DNA of 64,000 bases from Antarctobacter aquimaris (GCF_900184945.1 NZ_FXYF01000002.1:186001-250000), one strand, 5' to 3'; positions 35,317-45,406 are shown, counted from the stretch's first letter. Notes: generated by a model not told the origin, from the letters alone. A program made the numbers and translations.

Positions 35317-36219
35317 TCAGGCCGAGGCCTGGTAGATCTTGTCGATGTTGGCACCCAGGGCCGCATTGAACTCGGCGTCCGACTGCTGCTTGGTCAGGCC
35401 CTCGGCCAGCGCCCGGCTGAACGACGCGATCATCTTGGGCTGGCGCGCCAGCCGTTCGCAGGCCTCGTCGGTGGAATAACCACCCGACAGCGCCACCACG
35501 CGGATCACCCGCGGATGGTCGGCCAGCGCGTCGTACAGCCCGTCGACGGTGGGAATGGTCAGCTTCAGCATGATGTCCTGCCCTTCGGCCAGCTGGTCGA
35601 GATGGGCGAGGATCTCGGCCTTGAGGATTTCCTCGGCCTCGGCCTTGGTGGCTGACTTGATGTCGACCTCGGGTTCCAGGATCGGCACCAGCCCGGCCTT
35701 CAGCACCGTCTTGCCCAGCTCGAACTGCTGCGCGACGATGGCCTTGATGCCCTTGGGGTTGGCATCGAAGATGACCGAGCGTTCCTTGGTGCCGAAGATG
35801 CCGAACTCGGCGGCTTCCTTCAGCAGTTCCTCGACGCCCGGGATCGGCTTCATCAGCTGCACGCCGTCGGCCTTGGCCTCCAGACCCTTGTCGATCTTCA
35901 GAAAGGGCACGATGCCGCGATCTTCCCACAGCGCCTGCGCGGTGGGCTTGCCCTCGACCTGGCCACGCATGGTGCGTTCGAACAGGATCGCGCCGATCAC
36001 CTTCTTGCTGGTGAAATCGGGGGCGGTGATGATCCGCGTGCGCATCTCGTGGATCTCGGCGAACATGGCGTCCTCGCCCTCGTACATGTCCTCGGTCACG
36101 CCGTAGAGGCGCAGCGCCTTGGGCGTCGAGCCGCCGGACTGGTCCAGCGCGGCGATGAAACCCGCGCCGGTGCGCATCTGTTCGGCTTGCTTGGCAAAGG
36201 TGGCGGCATCCAGTCCCAT
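35317..36219 (-). CDS. fda: Class I fructose-bisphosphate aldolase
   Basis: 300 residues. Cleaves or forms fructose-1,6-bisphosphate in glycolysis/gluconeogenesis by a Schiff-base mechanism. N-terminal [21 protein letters not shown] and later [20 protein letters not shown] (Schiff-base region) and VALSGGYS identify the bacterial class I type. Full length. No operon partner; it has its own terminator. Confidence 0.93.
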   Translation of the reverse strand: MGLDAATFAKQAEQMRTGAGFIAALDQSGGSTPKALRLYGVTEDMYEGEDAMFAEIHEMRTRIITAPDFTSKKVIGAILFERTMRGQVEGKPTAQALWEDRGIVPFLKIDKGLEAKADGVQLMKPIPGVEELLKEAAEFGIFGTKERSVIFDANPKGIKAIVAQQFELGKTVLKAGLVPILEPEVDIKSATKAEAEEILKAEILAHLDQLAEGQDIMLKLTIPTVDGLYDALADHPRVIRVVALSGGYSTDEACERLARQPKMIASFSRALAEGLTKQQSDAEFNAALGANIDKIYQASA

Positions 36220-36347
36220 GTGACCCTCGTGTGTTGCGATGAAATGGCGGTTGCGACCTTCGATAGCGCAGCAAACGGCCCCGGTATAGGGCGCCTTGCG
36301 GCTGTTAACGCTAAATGTGACGCAGGGGCCGGTGGCCCGGCAAGGTC

Positions 36348-37697
36348 TTACCGTTGCTCCACCTTCAGCCAGATGCCGTCCCGCGCCCGCACCGTCAGAT
36401 GCGCCTCTGGCACCGGCACCCGGCCTTCGACCGGCGACACCCGCAGGTCGCGCAGCAGCAGCGACAGCAGCAGCACGCCTTCGACCATGGCAAACCCCGC
36501 CCCGGTGCAGACGCGCGGCCCGGCGGAAAAGGGAATGTAGGCCTCGCGCCCGCAGGTCTTGCCGTTCTCGGTCTGCCAGCGCGCGGGGTCAAAGCCGTCG
36601 GGGTTGTCCCACAGCCCTTCGTGGCGGTGCAGGTGCCAGGGGCTGAGCACCATCTGCGAGCCCTTGGGAATGTCGCGGTCGCGCAGCCGCTCCGGGCAGG
36701 CGCTTTCGCGCACCATCATCGGCACCGGCGGGTACAACCGCAGCGCCTCGCGGAACACGTCGCGGCTGACGCGCAGTTTCGACACCAGGGCAAAATCGCC
36801 GCTCTCCAGCAGCTGCGCCTCAGACGCCACCTTGTCCTGCCACTCGGGATGCGTCGCCAGCAGGTACAGCGCCCAACCCAGGGCCGAGGCGCTGGTTTCG
36901 TGCCCGGCCAGGAAAAAGATCGCCACCTGGTCGACCATCTCCTGCGCGCTGAACCGCTCCCCGGTCTGCGGGTCGCGCGTGGTCATGATCTTGGTGGCCA
37001 GGTCGTCCGGCGCGGTGCCCGCCGCGATGGCGGCCTGCCGGTCCTCGGTCAGCCTTGTGATCAGGGCGCGGATGCGGGCGGCGGCGGCACGGGTGTCGCG
37101 GCGAAAGAATCGCGGCATCCAGCGCGGCAAAGGGATGAAGGCGGCCAGGTTCAGGATCGGCTGGGTCCGCTGGTAGGCGCGGAACTCGTGAAACACCGCC
37201 TGCGCGATCTCGTCCTCGATCGGGATGGAAAACAGCGTGCGAAAGATCACGTCCGCCGCCGCGTGGCTGGTGACTTCCTCGATCTCGACCGCCGCGCCTA
37301 CCCGCGCCGCCAGACGCGCCCGCGCCGCCTGTGCAGCCTGCCACATGGCCGGGTAGGTCTCGCGCAGCCGCCCACCTTCAAACGCGGGGTCGATGATCCG
37401 CCGCTGGCGCTGCCATTGCGCCCCGTTGGTCAGAAAGACCGAAGAGCCCAGCAGCGGCCGCAATCCTTCGCTGATGCGGGCCGACTTGGGGAAATCCATC
37501 GGCCGGTCCTTCAGCACCAGCTTCACCAGCTCGGGCTGGTTCAGCAGGTAGGAACGGAAGAAGGGCGTGCGGAACTCGGCCATCTTGGCGCGGTACAGGC
37601 GCGCGGGCTGGGCCGAAAGGATGTCCTGCCGGAACAGCTTGACGTAGCGCCACAGCGACACCCGGTCCGGCCGCGCCGCCGGTTTCGGCGGGATCAT
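36348..37697 (-). CDS. Cytochrome P450
   Basis: 449 residues from ATG 37697, overlapping the upstream stop by 4 bp. I-helix [19 protein letters not shown], Exx[11 protein letters not shown], and the heme loop [15 protein letters not shown] with the axial Cys are all intact. Soluble bacterial type; substrate unknown. Redox partners are not adjacent. Coupled to the alpha/beta hydrolase upstream, suggesting a shared lipid or xenobiotic pathway. Confidence 0.92.
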   Translation of the reverse strand: MIPPKPAARPDRVSLWRYVKLFRQDILSAQPARLYRAKMAEFRTPFFRSYLLNQPELVKLVLKDRPMDFPKSARISEGLRPLLGSSVFLTNGAQWQRQRRIIDPAFEGGRLRETYPAMWQAAQAARARLAARVGAAVEIEEVTSHAAADVIFRTLFSIPIEDEIAQAVFHEFRAYQRTQPILNLAAFIPLPRWMPRFFRRDTRAAAARIRALITRLTEDRQAAIAAGTAPDDLATKIMTTRDPQTGERFSAQEMVDQVAIFFLAGHETSASALGWALYLLATHPEWQDKVASEAQLLESGDFALVSKLRVSRDVFREALRLYPPVPMMVRESACPERLRDRDIPKGSQMVLSPWHLHRHEGLWDNPDGFDPARWQTENGKTCGREAYIPFSAGPRVCTGAGFAMVEGVLLLSLLLRDLRVSPVEGRVPVPEAHLTVRARDGIWLKVEQR

Positions 37698-38935
37698 GCG
37701 GCGATGCTCGTGTATTTCGACACCGCCACGTCGATCCGGCTGGCCGAGGCCGGACGGCCGGCATAGCGCGCCGCCAGGCTGATCGGCCCGGCGGTGATCT
37801 GGAAATAGTCGTAGTCCAGCGGCCGGTCGAAGGCGCAGAGGTACTGAAAATGCAGGCGGAAGAACTTCCACCGCAGTTCCTTCCAGCGCTCCGGCGACAG
37901 CGATTTCGTGAACTGCGCCGAAAACACCAGCGGCCAGCGCTTGTCCTTCGGGGCGACCCCCGACACCGCGACCGGATCACACAGCGCAAAGGCGCAGCCG
38001 TCCCCCGGCGCGGTCACGTCGACCCAGGTCAGCTCGGGCCGCGCGCTGAGATAGCGCAGGTCGGCCCGCAGCCGGTGCGCATCGCGCAGGAAAGAGACCA
38101 TGGGCACCACCTGCCCAAGGCTGAGAAAGGCCAGTTTCGGCCCCCGCACCGGCGCCTCGCCCGCGCGGATCAGGTCGGCCAGGATCGACACCGCCAGGTG
38201 CGCGCCCGAGGAATGGCCAACCACCAGCACCTCGTCCACGTCCTCGCGCAGCGCCCTCGCGATGATCGCCCGGAACTGCGCCAGCCGCTTTTCCAGTTCG
38301 GGCGGGTTGGCGCCGCGGTAGCGCGCCGAATAGGCGTAGTCGTGCATCAGGTAGTAGGCGAAAAACTTGCCGTCCTTCTGTCGGAACCAGCGCAGCACGG
38401 CCCAGGCGATGCCGCCCCAGGCGATCAGGCCCAGACCCGTGGCCACGCCGCCCAGCCAGGGGGCCAACCGCCCGGCCAGGGCAAAGCCCGCCCAGCCCAG
38501 CAGCAGGGCGACCGCCAGCTGCACCAGCAGCATCCCGATGGGATAGAGCGCCGCGATCACCGGCCCCTTGCGCAGAAGCATCAGCCGGAACAGCGCCCCG
38601 GTGGCGATGTATTCCCAGGCGGTGCGGACCAGCTGGGCATAGGTCGCCGGGATGGTGTTGGACATGCTGTCGCGCACGATGTCGGACCAGACCAGCACCT
38701 CGACATCGGCCTGTGTCTGCTGCCCGGCGATGGTGCTTTCGACGTGCCAGCCATAGAGCCCGCCGGTGCGCTTGGGCTTCAACCCAAGGTCATAGCCGGA
38801 GATCGCCGCCTGCGCCGCGCCTTCCTTGCGGTAAAGCTCGCGGTAGCGGCGCGGATGAATCGGGTCATAGCCGGGAATGTAGAAGACCCGGCGCCTGCGG
38901 ACGTCCTGCGATGCCTCGGCCTGATCAATCGCCAT
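37694..38935 (-). CDS. Membrane-anchored alpha/beta hydrolase-like protein
   Basis: 413 residues. Two hydrophobic helices around 125-180 (GPVIAALYPIGMLLVQLAVALLLGWAGF and VATGLGLIAWGGIAWAVLRW). The nucleophile elbow VLVVGHSSGAHLAVSIL contains GHSSG. The catalytic Asp and His are not certain. The N-terminus begins RRRVFYIPGYDPIHP, oxyanion-like. Function unknown; coupled to P450, so it may process the same substrate. Confidence 0.7.
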   Translation of the reverse strand: MAIDQAEASQDVRRRRVFYIPGYDPIHPRRYRELYRKEGAAQAAISGYDLGLKPKRTGGLYGWHVESTIAGQQTQADVEVLVWSDIVRDSMSNTIPATYAQLVRTAWEYIATGALFRLMLLRKGPVIAALYPIGMLLVQLAVALLLGWAGFALAGRLAPWLGGVATGLGLIAWGGIAWAVLRWFRQKDGKFFAYYLMHDYAYSARYRGANPPELEKRLAQFRAIIARALREDVDEVLVVGHSSGAHLAVSILADLIRAGEAPVRGPKLAFLSLGQVVPMVSFLRDAHRLRADLRYLSARPELTWVDVTAPGDGCAFALCDPVAVSGVAPKDKRWPLVFSAQFTKSLSPERWKELRWKFFRLHFQYLCAFDRPLDYDYFQITAGPISLAARYAGRPASASRIDVAVSKYTSIAA

Positions 38936-39016
38936 CTTGCGCGCCTCATCGTTTCGCCCAGCGTAACGCGGGTTTCCGGCAAGAGTAAGGCGGTTCGGGC
39001 GGTGGCGGCGTAGTCA

Positions 39017-39090
39017 GGGGGCGCTGCCCCCTCTGTCCCCGGACCTTGTCCGGGGCCATTCACCCCCGGGATATTTCCAGCCAGAAGAAA
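39017..39090 (+). repeat. Composite hairpin repeat, copy 3
   Basis: GGGGGCGCTGCCCCC (39017-39031, flanked by A and T), hairpin CCCCGGAC-CTT-GTCCGGGG (39037-39055), then the box CACCCCCGGGATATTTCCAG followed by CCAGAAGAAA (39061-39090). It lies between minus-strand genes, so its orientation relative to genes differs from copies 1 and 2. Confidence 0.75.
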
Positions 39091-39099
39091 CCTTGGGGT

Positions 39100-39843
39100 T
39101 CAGCCCAGGGTGGCCAGCGCCGGAAAGGTCTCGAGCAGCCAGAACGAGAAGTCGGCAAAGCCGCCCGTGAGCATCAACAGGCCGATGGTCCAGAGCAGCA
39201 GCCCCATGGCGCGCTCGATCTGTTCCATGTGGCGCTTCATCCAGGCCATGGTGCCGGTGAGGCGCGGCAGGAAGGCCGCGACCAGCAGGAAGGGAATGCC
39301 CAGCCCCATGGCATAGACCCCCAGCAGCAGCGTGCCGCGCGGCAGCGAGGCCTCGGCGGCCGCCAGCGACAGGATCGCGCCCAGCTGCGGGCCGATGCAG
39401 GGCGTCCAGCCGAAGGCAAAGGCGAGGCCCAGCACGTAGGCGCCAAAGGCGCTGCCGCCCCGGTCGCCCGCGTCCAGCCGCGCCTCGCGGTCGAGAAAGC
39501 CGATCCGGTAGAGGCCGACGAAATGCGCGCCGAAGATCATCACGATGAGGCCGGCGCCGGTGTTGAACCAGCCTTGCCAGGCCAGCAGCGCCCGCCCCGC
39601 CGCCGAGGCCGCCATGCCCAGCAGCAGGAACACCGTGGACAGCCCCAGCACGAAGAACAGCGCCGCCAGCACCGCCTTGCGGCTGGACTGGCCGAGGTCG
39701 GTCATCGACACACCGCTCATGTAGGCGAGATAGGGCGGCACCACCGGCAGCACGCAGGGGCTGAGAAAGGATATGAAACCGGCCAGCAGCGCCACGAACA
39801 TGGCGGGCAGCAGCGACGCGTCGATGATCTCGATTCCGAACAT
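39100..39843 (-). CDS. ccdA: CcdA-family thiol-disulfide transporter
   Basis: 247 residues from ATG 39843; upstream residues lack homology. Six helices with two cysteine motifs: ISFLSPCVLPVVPPYL and FAFGWTPCIGPQLGAIL. These carry reducing equivalents across the inner membrane for cytochrome c maturation. Divergent from tusA. Confidence 0.93.
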   Translation of the reverse strand: MFGIEIIDASLLPAMFVALLAGFISFLSPCVLPVVPPYLAYMSGVSMTDLGQSSRKAVLAALFFVLGLSTVFLLLGMAASAAGRALLAWQGWFNTGAGLIVMIFGAHFVGLYRIGFLDREARLDAGDRGGSAFGAYVLGLAFAFGWTPCIGPQLGAILSLAAAEASLPRGTLLLGVYAMGLGIPFLLVAAFLPRLTGTMAWMKRHMEQIERAMGLLLWTIGLLMLTGGFADFSFWLLETFPALATLG

Positions 39844-39950
39844 GAGCTGGACATAGGCGAAAGCGCGGCCAAGGTCACGCGGCCTGACTGTCACATCCTC
39901 GTATGGCAGGTCCCTTTTCAAGCGCCCCGCGCGGCGCTAGATCAGGGCGC

Positions 39951-40175
39951 ATGATGACCCATGAACTCGACGCCATCGGGCTCTTGTGCCCGCTTCCCGT
40001 CCTGAAGGCCCGCAAGCGGCTGCACGCGCTGGCGCCGGGCGAGGTGCTGACCCTGATGACCGACGATCCGGCGGCGGTGATCGACGTACCGCATTTCTGC
40101 GCCGAGGCGGGGCACGTGCTGGTGGGCCATAGCGCGGAGGGCAAGGTCATCACCTGGACGATCCGCAAGGGGTGA
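39951..40175 (+). CDS. tusA: TusA-family sulfurtransferase
   Basis: 74 residues from ATG 39951 (or 39954). The LDAIGLLCPLPVLKARK motif holds the conserved Cys of CPxP, which carries the sulfane sulfur. A SirA/TusA fold; sulfur relay for tRNA thiolation or related pathways. Other tus genes are absent. Divergent from ccdA. Confidence 0.88.
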   Translation: MMTHELDAIGLLCPLPVLKARKRLHALAPGEVLTLMTDDPAAVIDVPHFCAEAGHVLVGHSAEGKVITWTIRKG

Positions 40176-40777
40176 GCGGTGCGGTCATGCCCGCGCGGTC
40201 AGCGAGTTGAGGATGCGTCTTCAATGGCTTGCAGAGGCGAATTTTCCATTGGACAGGAAACGCCCCGCCAGCAGAGACCGGAAAAACCCGCATGGGTCCG
40301 GCCCGTCGTCGTCAATGAACGGCCCCGGATCGGCATCTTGGCAACGCCGGTGGTCACGTGACATGACGGCGCCGCGAAGACCTCTGCGGAGGTTTGGCGC
40401 CCGGACTGCCGACTGTGCAAGCCTTTGGTGCCCCTTTCGCGGCAATGGCCCCATCCGCGTCCGGTGAGACACCGGCATGGAGCATATCGGCCGGGCTGGT
40501 CACAGCAGACCTCCGCACAGCGTCAGTCGAGCGGCGGACATGCGGACGAAGATGACCGCCCCCGCAGCTTTCGATGAACACTGTCAGACCAGAGCCGACC
40601 TACATTTGCCGAGCCGCATGCCAAGGGTGCGCATGCAGGTCGGGCGGGAAGCGTGCCGATGCAAGTGCGGCACCTCCGCTGAGGCATGCGGCCGGAGCGA
40701 CGCACTCCATGTGCCGATATTCGTCGCGCGCCGGCTTTCAAGGCAAGGCGCGCTTCCGGCAAGGTCAGTGTTTCAGT
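40176..40777. other. Gene-free, lower-GC region
   Basis: About 600 bp with no convincing gene on either strand. Short open frames give low-complexity or shifted proteins with no motif. GC is visibly lower than in the flanking genes, and there is no terminal repeat or transposase fragment I can identify. Likely decayed or foreign DNA next to the orphan membrane protein. Confidence 0.6.
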
Positions 40778-41857
40778 TCACGGGGAGCGTTTGGCTTTCC
40801 AGGTCTCAAGACTTTCGACCGGTCGATTGTCGATAAAGACATACTCGGAATGATGTGGCCGCGTTGGGGTCTGGTCCAGATCCATCTGCGGGAGCGCCCA
40901 TGCGCATGCTCTTTCGGGCTCGAACAAGATCTCTGCAAATTGTCTGCCCAACGGCGGGATCGCCAACTGCATCGGGGCATAAAACCCATTCCTAAGACCA
41001 TCGTGCGCGGCCTTCATCCAGACCCGGTTGCGCGCGCAGTCGTGCACCTCGTAGGATTCGGTGTCGATCGCATCGCCGACCGCTTGCGCCAACAGCACTA
41101 GAACCGACCCTCGGTCGACGTCGGGCCGGGCGATCAGCCATTCGACAAAGGGCACAAGCTCGGCTGCTGCACTCCCCGGCCAATCAATACTGATGCATAG
41201 CTCGTGCCACACGTCCGGGCTCTGCGCGCATAACCAGTCGGTCAGATTCTGGCCCAGGGCAGGGTTTGCACGTTCTTGCCGCCACAGATCGGCTTGGCGA
41301 CTTTGTTCCTCGAGGGCCACTTTTGTCTGCGCAACCCCCTTCATGCGGGCGGAAATGCGGCCGTGCCAGCTTGACCGGATTTTGTCTGCCGAGTTCCGCT
41401 GACGACGCGACATCTGGCGGCGCACTTCTTGATATTCCGCCTCAGGCAATTCGGCAGACGCCACGAAAAGCTGGATCGCGCGAAGCTGCAGGACCGAGAC
41501 CGGTTCGAGACGCTGGCGCACGAAAAAATCCGGTTTCAAATCGCTCAGCCCCTCCGAACCAGCTTGGTTCACAAAGAAGAAAAGGGCGGCGAGGGGCTCT
41601 TGTGACATGTCGCCTTCGGTCTTGCCTGGTTTCCCGCCCGACACGGCAGTCCTCCAGGCACCCGAGTGGCTTTCCAGCACTTTGAGGCTTTCGTTGTAGA
41701 CCTCACGTGGGTTGAAACCGATATCCGAAAGCGCGCGCTCGACCGCTGCGGCCGCGCGCATTTCGTGCAGGACGCGGAAAACGATCACCAGGATACCGAT
41801 CCAGACCGTCAGGCCCAGAGCATAGAAAACGAATAACAAATTCCCACCATCCTTCAT
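40778..41857 (-). CDS. Orphan membrane protein with DUF4274-like C-terminus
   Basis: 359 residues from ATG 41857. One N-terminal membrane helix (LLFVFYALGLTVWIGILVIVFRVL), then a charged helical region to about 200. The C-terminal part includes DVWHELCISIDW and WLIARPDVDRGSVLVLLAQAVG, which resemble the uncharacterised DUF4274 domain (E-H...NW... and cDRGTAL.iF pattern); the match is tentative. Codon use is less GC-rich than the neighbours. It stands alone in a gene-poor patch and may be acquired. No toxin or immunity motif was recognised. Confidence 0.6.
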   Translation of the reverse strand: MKDGGNLLFVFYALGLTVWIGILVIVFRVLHEMRAAAAVERALSDIGFNPREVYNESLKVLESHSGAWRTAVSGGKPGKTEGDMSQEPLAALFFFVNQAGSEGLSDLKPDFFVRQRLEPVSVLQLRAIQLFVASAELPEAEYQEVRRQMSRRQRNSADKIRSSWHGRISARMKGVAQTKVALEEQSRQADLWRQERANPALGQNLTDWLCAQSPDVWHELCISIDWPGSAAAELVPFVEWLIARPDVDRGSVLVLLAQAVGDAIDTESYEVHDCARNRVWMKAAHDGLRNGFYAPMQLAIPPLGRQFAEILFEPERACAWALPQMDLDQTPTRPHHSEYVFIDNRPVESLETWKAKRSP

Positions 41858-42333
41858 CAAGACACCACTGGCATTTGATAATAGGCGGAGGTCTCGACGA
41901 AACTGAGGCTGAACGAAGGATCGCGTCCGTCAGGCGCGACAGGTTTTCGGAAAGCCAAAGGATGGCGCAGTGGTCTACCGTTTGCCGCAGCCATTTGAAC
42001 CAAGCCTGTGCCGCGTGGCAGCGCCCCATTTATGCGCGCGTCGGTTTCGGGGCGCCTGCGTTCGGGGGCGACGACAGATCATGGCGCAAGGGTCGCCATC
42101 CACACGTTGCTGCCGTTCATCTTCGGCGCGGCATCGGTCGATTTGGGCTCGGAGCACCAGTTCGCCGCACCAGTCATGGATGTTCGCTGTCGGGGGCTTG
42201 CCAGAGCATGCAAATCCCGCGCCCTGCGGTTGCCCGCCATCCATGCTGGCCGCAGCATTCGTTTTGTACCCTCCGCCCGCCCCTGGCGGCCCGGGCTGTT
42301 GTGTCGTTATCGCCACCCCGCGCCACGAAAAGA
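41858..42333. other. Gene-free stretch upstream of the orphan membrane protein
   Basis: About 475 bp without a supported gene, running from the orphan's start to the rne terminator. Open frames in several phases give no recognised domains. It may hold the promoter of the orphan gene; none could be assigned. Composition is similar to the adjacent low-GC patch. Confidence 0.55.
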
Positions 42334-42361
42334 AAAAGCCCCGCGTGCGTGCGGGGCTTTT
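42334..42361 (-). terminator. Rho-independent terminator of rne
   Basis: Stem AAAAGCCCCGC (42334-42344) / GCGGGGCTTTT (42351-42361) with a GTGCGT loop; on the minus strand the stem ends in TTTTCTTTT. It begins 24 bases past the rne stop. Confidence 0.88.
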
Positions 42362-42385
42362 CATTGGTCTGACCATGTGCGCGGA

Positions 42386-45300
42386 TCAGCCGCCCAGCGA
42401 CCACCAGCCGCGACGCTTGGGCTTGTCGTCGGCGGTGTCGGCCGGTTCCGCCTGTTGCACGGGTGCGGCGGGTTCCGGCTCGGGCGCGGGCGCCGGGCGC
42501 TCCTCGGCCGGTTCCGGTACGGGCGCCTCGGCGACGACGGCTTCCTCCGGTTCGGCAGGCTCGGCGGCGGCCTCGGGTTCGGTCGTTTCGGCCTCTTCCG
42601 GTTCCGGCGCGCTGGCCGCGACCGGGGTGCCGACCACCGCGGCGATCACGTCCGACGCCTTGCGGCGGGTACGGGCGCGTTTGGGCCTGTCGGCGGCGGG
42701 CGCTTCGTCGGCCTCTGCCGCGACCGGCTCGGCGCTGACCGGCTCCGGGGCCGGGGTCTCGACCGCTGCGGCCGCAGCGGCCTCGGCCACCTCCGGCTGC
42801 TCGGCCGGGGTCTCGGCGGCATCTGCCTCGTCCGAGGTCTTGCTGCGCGAGCGCGACCGGGACCGCGACCGGGAGCGTGTCTTGGGCTTGCTCTCGGGCT
42901 TCTCGGCGTCCTCGTCGGCCGGGGCTTCGGCGGCCTCGGTCACCTCGTCGGGGGCCAGGTCGTCCTCGCTGTCGTCGCCGTTGTCCTGGTCGTCGTCAGC
43001 CGCGCCGTTGTCGCTGTCGCTGTCGCCGTTCTCGGCGGCATCGCTGCCGTCCTTCGACTTGGGCTTGCGCCGCCGCCGGCGACGGCGCTTCTTGGGCTTG
43101 CCGTCGTCGCCGGTCTCGGAGGTGGTGGCGGGACGTGCTTCGGCCTGGGTCTCTTCGGCCTCGGCTTCGACCTCGATCTCGTCCTCGTCTTCGTCGGTCT
43201 CGGCGTCCTCGTCGACCTGGTCCATCAGCAGCGCGCTGGCCGAGACCACCGGGGCCGTGACCTCGGGGACGTTGCGCGTGGCGGTCTTGAACTTCTCCAT
43301 GGTGAAGTCCGGCGCCACCAGGTGCGCGTCGCCCTCGATGCGCACGGACATGCCGTAGCGTCCCTCGATCATGGCGACGTGTTCGCGCTTCTGGTTCATC
43401 AGGTAGTTGGCGATGCCGATCGGGCATTTCACCAGCACCTCGCGCGACCGGCGGCGGGTGCCCTCTTCCTCGATCTGGCGCAGGATCGCCAGCGCCATGT
43501 TGTCGTCCGAACGGATCAGCCCGGTGCCGTGGCAGGCGCTGCAGGGCTGCGTCGTCGCCTCGATCATGCCGGGGCGCAGGCGCTGGCGCGACATCTCGAG
43601 CAGGCCAAAGCCCGAGATCCGGCCCACCTGGATGCGGGCGCGGTCGGTCTTGAGCTTGTCCTTCAGGCGCTTTTCCACGGCGGCGTTGTTCTTGCGCTCG
43701 TCCATGTCGATGAAGTCGATCACGATCAGGCCCGCAAGGTCGCGCAGGCGCAACTGGCGGGCCACCTCCTCGGCGGCCTCCAGGTTGGTCTTGAGCGCGG
43801 TCTCCTCGATCGAGCCTTCCTTGGTGGCGCGGCCCGAGTTGACGTCGATCGCCACCAGCGCCTCGGTCACGCCGATCACGATGTAGCCGCCGGATTTCAG
43901 CTGCACGGTCGGGTTGAACATGCCCGACAGGTAGCTTTCCACCTGGTGCCGCGCGAACAGCGGCATCTGGTCATGGTAGTGTTTCACGTTCTTGGCGTGG
44001 GACGGCATGATCATCTTCATGAAGTCCTTGGCCACGCGGTAGCCGCGTTCGCCCTCGACCAGAACCTCGTCGATCTCGCGGCTGTAGAGGTCGCGGATCG
44101 ACCGCTTGATGAGGTCGCCTTCCTCGTAGATCTTGGCCGGCGCGATGCTCTTCAGCGTCAATTCGCGGATCTGCTCCCAGAGGCGCTGGAGGTACTCGTA
44201 GTCGCGCTTGATCTCGGTCTTGGTGCGCTTGGCGCCGGCGGTGCGGATGATCAGCCCGGCGCCCTTGGGCACGTCGATCGACTGGGCGATCTCCTTGAGC
44301 TTGGAACGGTCGGCGGCCTGGGTGATCTTGCGGCTGATGCCGCCGCCACGCGCGGTGTTGGGCATGAGCACGCAGTAGCGGCCGGCAAGGCTGAGGTAGG
44401 TGGTCAGCGCCGCGCCCTTGTTGCCGCGCTCTTCCTTGACGACCTGGACCAGCATGATCTGCCGGACCTTGATCACTTCCTGGATCTTGTAGCGCCGCGC
44501 ACGCGACGGCTTGCGCACCGGGCGGATGTCTTCCTGGGTGTCGTCGTCGGCCACGGATTCGATCGAGGAGTCGCCGGTGTCGGCCTCGTCTTCCTCGTCC
44601 TCGTCGTCGTCCTCGTCGAGGTCCTGCGTGACGACCATGTCGTCGTCACCGGCGTCCTGCGCGATCGGGCGCGGCGGGGTCGTCTCGTCCTCGGGGGCGG
44701 CGTCGTCCTGCGCGGCCTCGGCGACGGGGGTCTCCTCGGCATCCGCCTCGGGGGTGTTTTCGACCGGGCCGGCTTCGGCGGGTGCCGCTTCGGGGGCCGC
44801 CGCTTCGGCCAATTCGACCGCTTCGGGCGCGGTGTCCACGGGGGTCGCTTCTGCCGGAACGTCAGCCACGGTCTCGGCCGGGGCGTCCTGCGGTTCCTCG
44901 ACCGGGGTCTCGTGCACCGTCTCCATCGGCGACAGCCCCTCGCCGGGATCGCCGGCCTCGAGGTCGTCGTCCAGGTCGATGGTCTCCATCCCGCTGGGTT
45001 CGCGCGGTGCGCGGTCCTGCGGGGCGGGCGCCGCCGAAGACGACCGCGACGAGGATTTCTTGCGCGAGCGCGAGCGCGATTTCTTGGGCTTGTCCTCTTC
45101 CTCGGCCGCGGCGCGGGCGAGTTCGGCCTCTTCCTCCATCAGCGCCTTCCGGTCGGCGATGGGGATCTGGTAGTAATCGGGATGAATCTCCGAGAACGCC
45201 AGAAAGCCGTGGCGGTTGCCGCCGTAATCGACGAATGCCGCCTGCAACGAGGGTTCGACCCTCGTGACCTTGGCTAGATAGATGTTGCCTGCAAGCTGAC

Positions 45301-45406
45301 GCTTGTTTTCGGATTCAAAGTCGAATTCCTCGACCTTGTTTCCGTCCACCACCACGACGCGGGTTTCTTCCGCGTGGGTGGCGTCGATGAGCATTTTCTT
45401 TGCCAT
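42386..45406 (-). CDS. rne: Ribonuclease E
   Basis: 1006 residues from ATG 45406 (MAKKMLIDATHAEETRVVVV), preferred over an ATG 15 bases upstream because the family starts here. The S1 domain (NIYLAKVTRVEPSLQAAFVDYGGNRHGFL) is interrupted by a roughly 240-residue acidic/Ser/Arg insert (RSRSRKKSSSRSSS and EDDDEDEEDEAD), a common alphaproteobacterial feature. Catalytic Asp residues lie in VAIDVNSGR (near 518) and VIDFIDM, and the Zn-link in PCSACHGTG. The C-terminal half is Pro/Ala/acidic, for degradosome partners. Essential endonuclease of mRNA decay and rRNA processing. Ends in a strong terminator. Confidence 0.96.
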   Translation of the reverse strand: MAKKMLIDATHAEETRVVVVDGNKVEEFDFESENKRQLAGNIYLAKVTRVEPSLQAAFVDYGGNRHGFLAFSEIHPDYYQIPIADRKALMEEEAELARAAAEEEDKPKKSRSRSRKKSSSRSSSAAPAPQDRAPREPSGMETIDLDDDLEAGDPGEGLSPMETVHETPVEEPQDAPAETVADVPAEATPVDTAPEAVELAEAAAPEAAPAEAGPVENTPEADAEETPVAEAAQDDAAPEDETTPPRPIAQDAGDDDMVVTQDLDEDDDEDEEDEADTGDSSIESVADDDTQEDIRPVRKPSRARRYKIQEVIKVRQIMLVQVVKEERGNKGAALTTYLSLAGRYCVLMPNTARGGGISRKITQAADRSKLKEIAQSIDVPKGAGLIIRTAGAKRTKTEIKRDYEYLQRLWEQIRELTLKSIAPAKIYEEGDLIKRSIRDLYSREIDEVLVEGERGYRVAKDFMKMIMPSHAKNVKHYHDQMPLFARHQVESYLSGMFNPTVQLKSGGYIVIGVTEALVAIDVNSGRATKEGSIEETALKTNLEAAEEVARQLRLRDLAGLIVIDFIDMDERKNNAAVEKRLKDKLKTDRARIQVGRISGFGLLEMSRQRLRPGMIEATTQPCSACHGTGLIRSDDNMALAILRQIEEEGTRRRSREVLVKCPIGIANYLMNQKREHVAMIEGRYGMSVRIEGDAHLVAPDFTMEKFKTATRNVPEVTAPVVSASALLMDQVDEDAETDEDEDEIEVEAEAEETQAEARPATTSETGDDGKPKKRRRRRRRKPKSKDGSDAAENGDSDSDNGAADDDQDNGDDSEDDLAPDEVTEAAEAPADEDAEKPESKPKTRSRSRSRSRSRSKTSDEADAAETPAEQPEVAEAAAAAAVETPAPEPVSAEPVAAEADEAPAADRPKRARTRRKASDVIAAVVGTPVAASAPEPEEAETTEPEAAAEPAEPEEAVVAEAPVPEPAEERPAPAPEPEPAAPVQQAEPADTADDKPKRRGWWSLGG

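Noticed and set aside
40176-40777. Transposase remnant
   Set aside because: No DDE motif, terminal inverted repeats or target duplication could be seen; only short unrelated frames.
42008-45277. Very long + strand open frame antisense to rne
   Set aside because: It is the reverse complement of the rne coding sequence; repetitive Gly/Arg/Leu content is a shadow of GC-rich codon use. rne has clear catalytic motifs.
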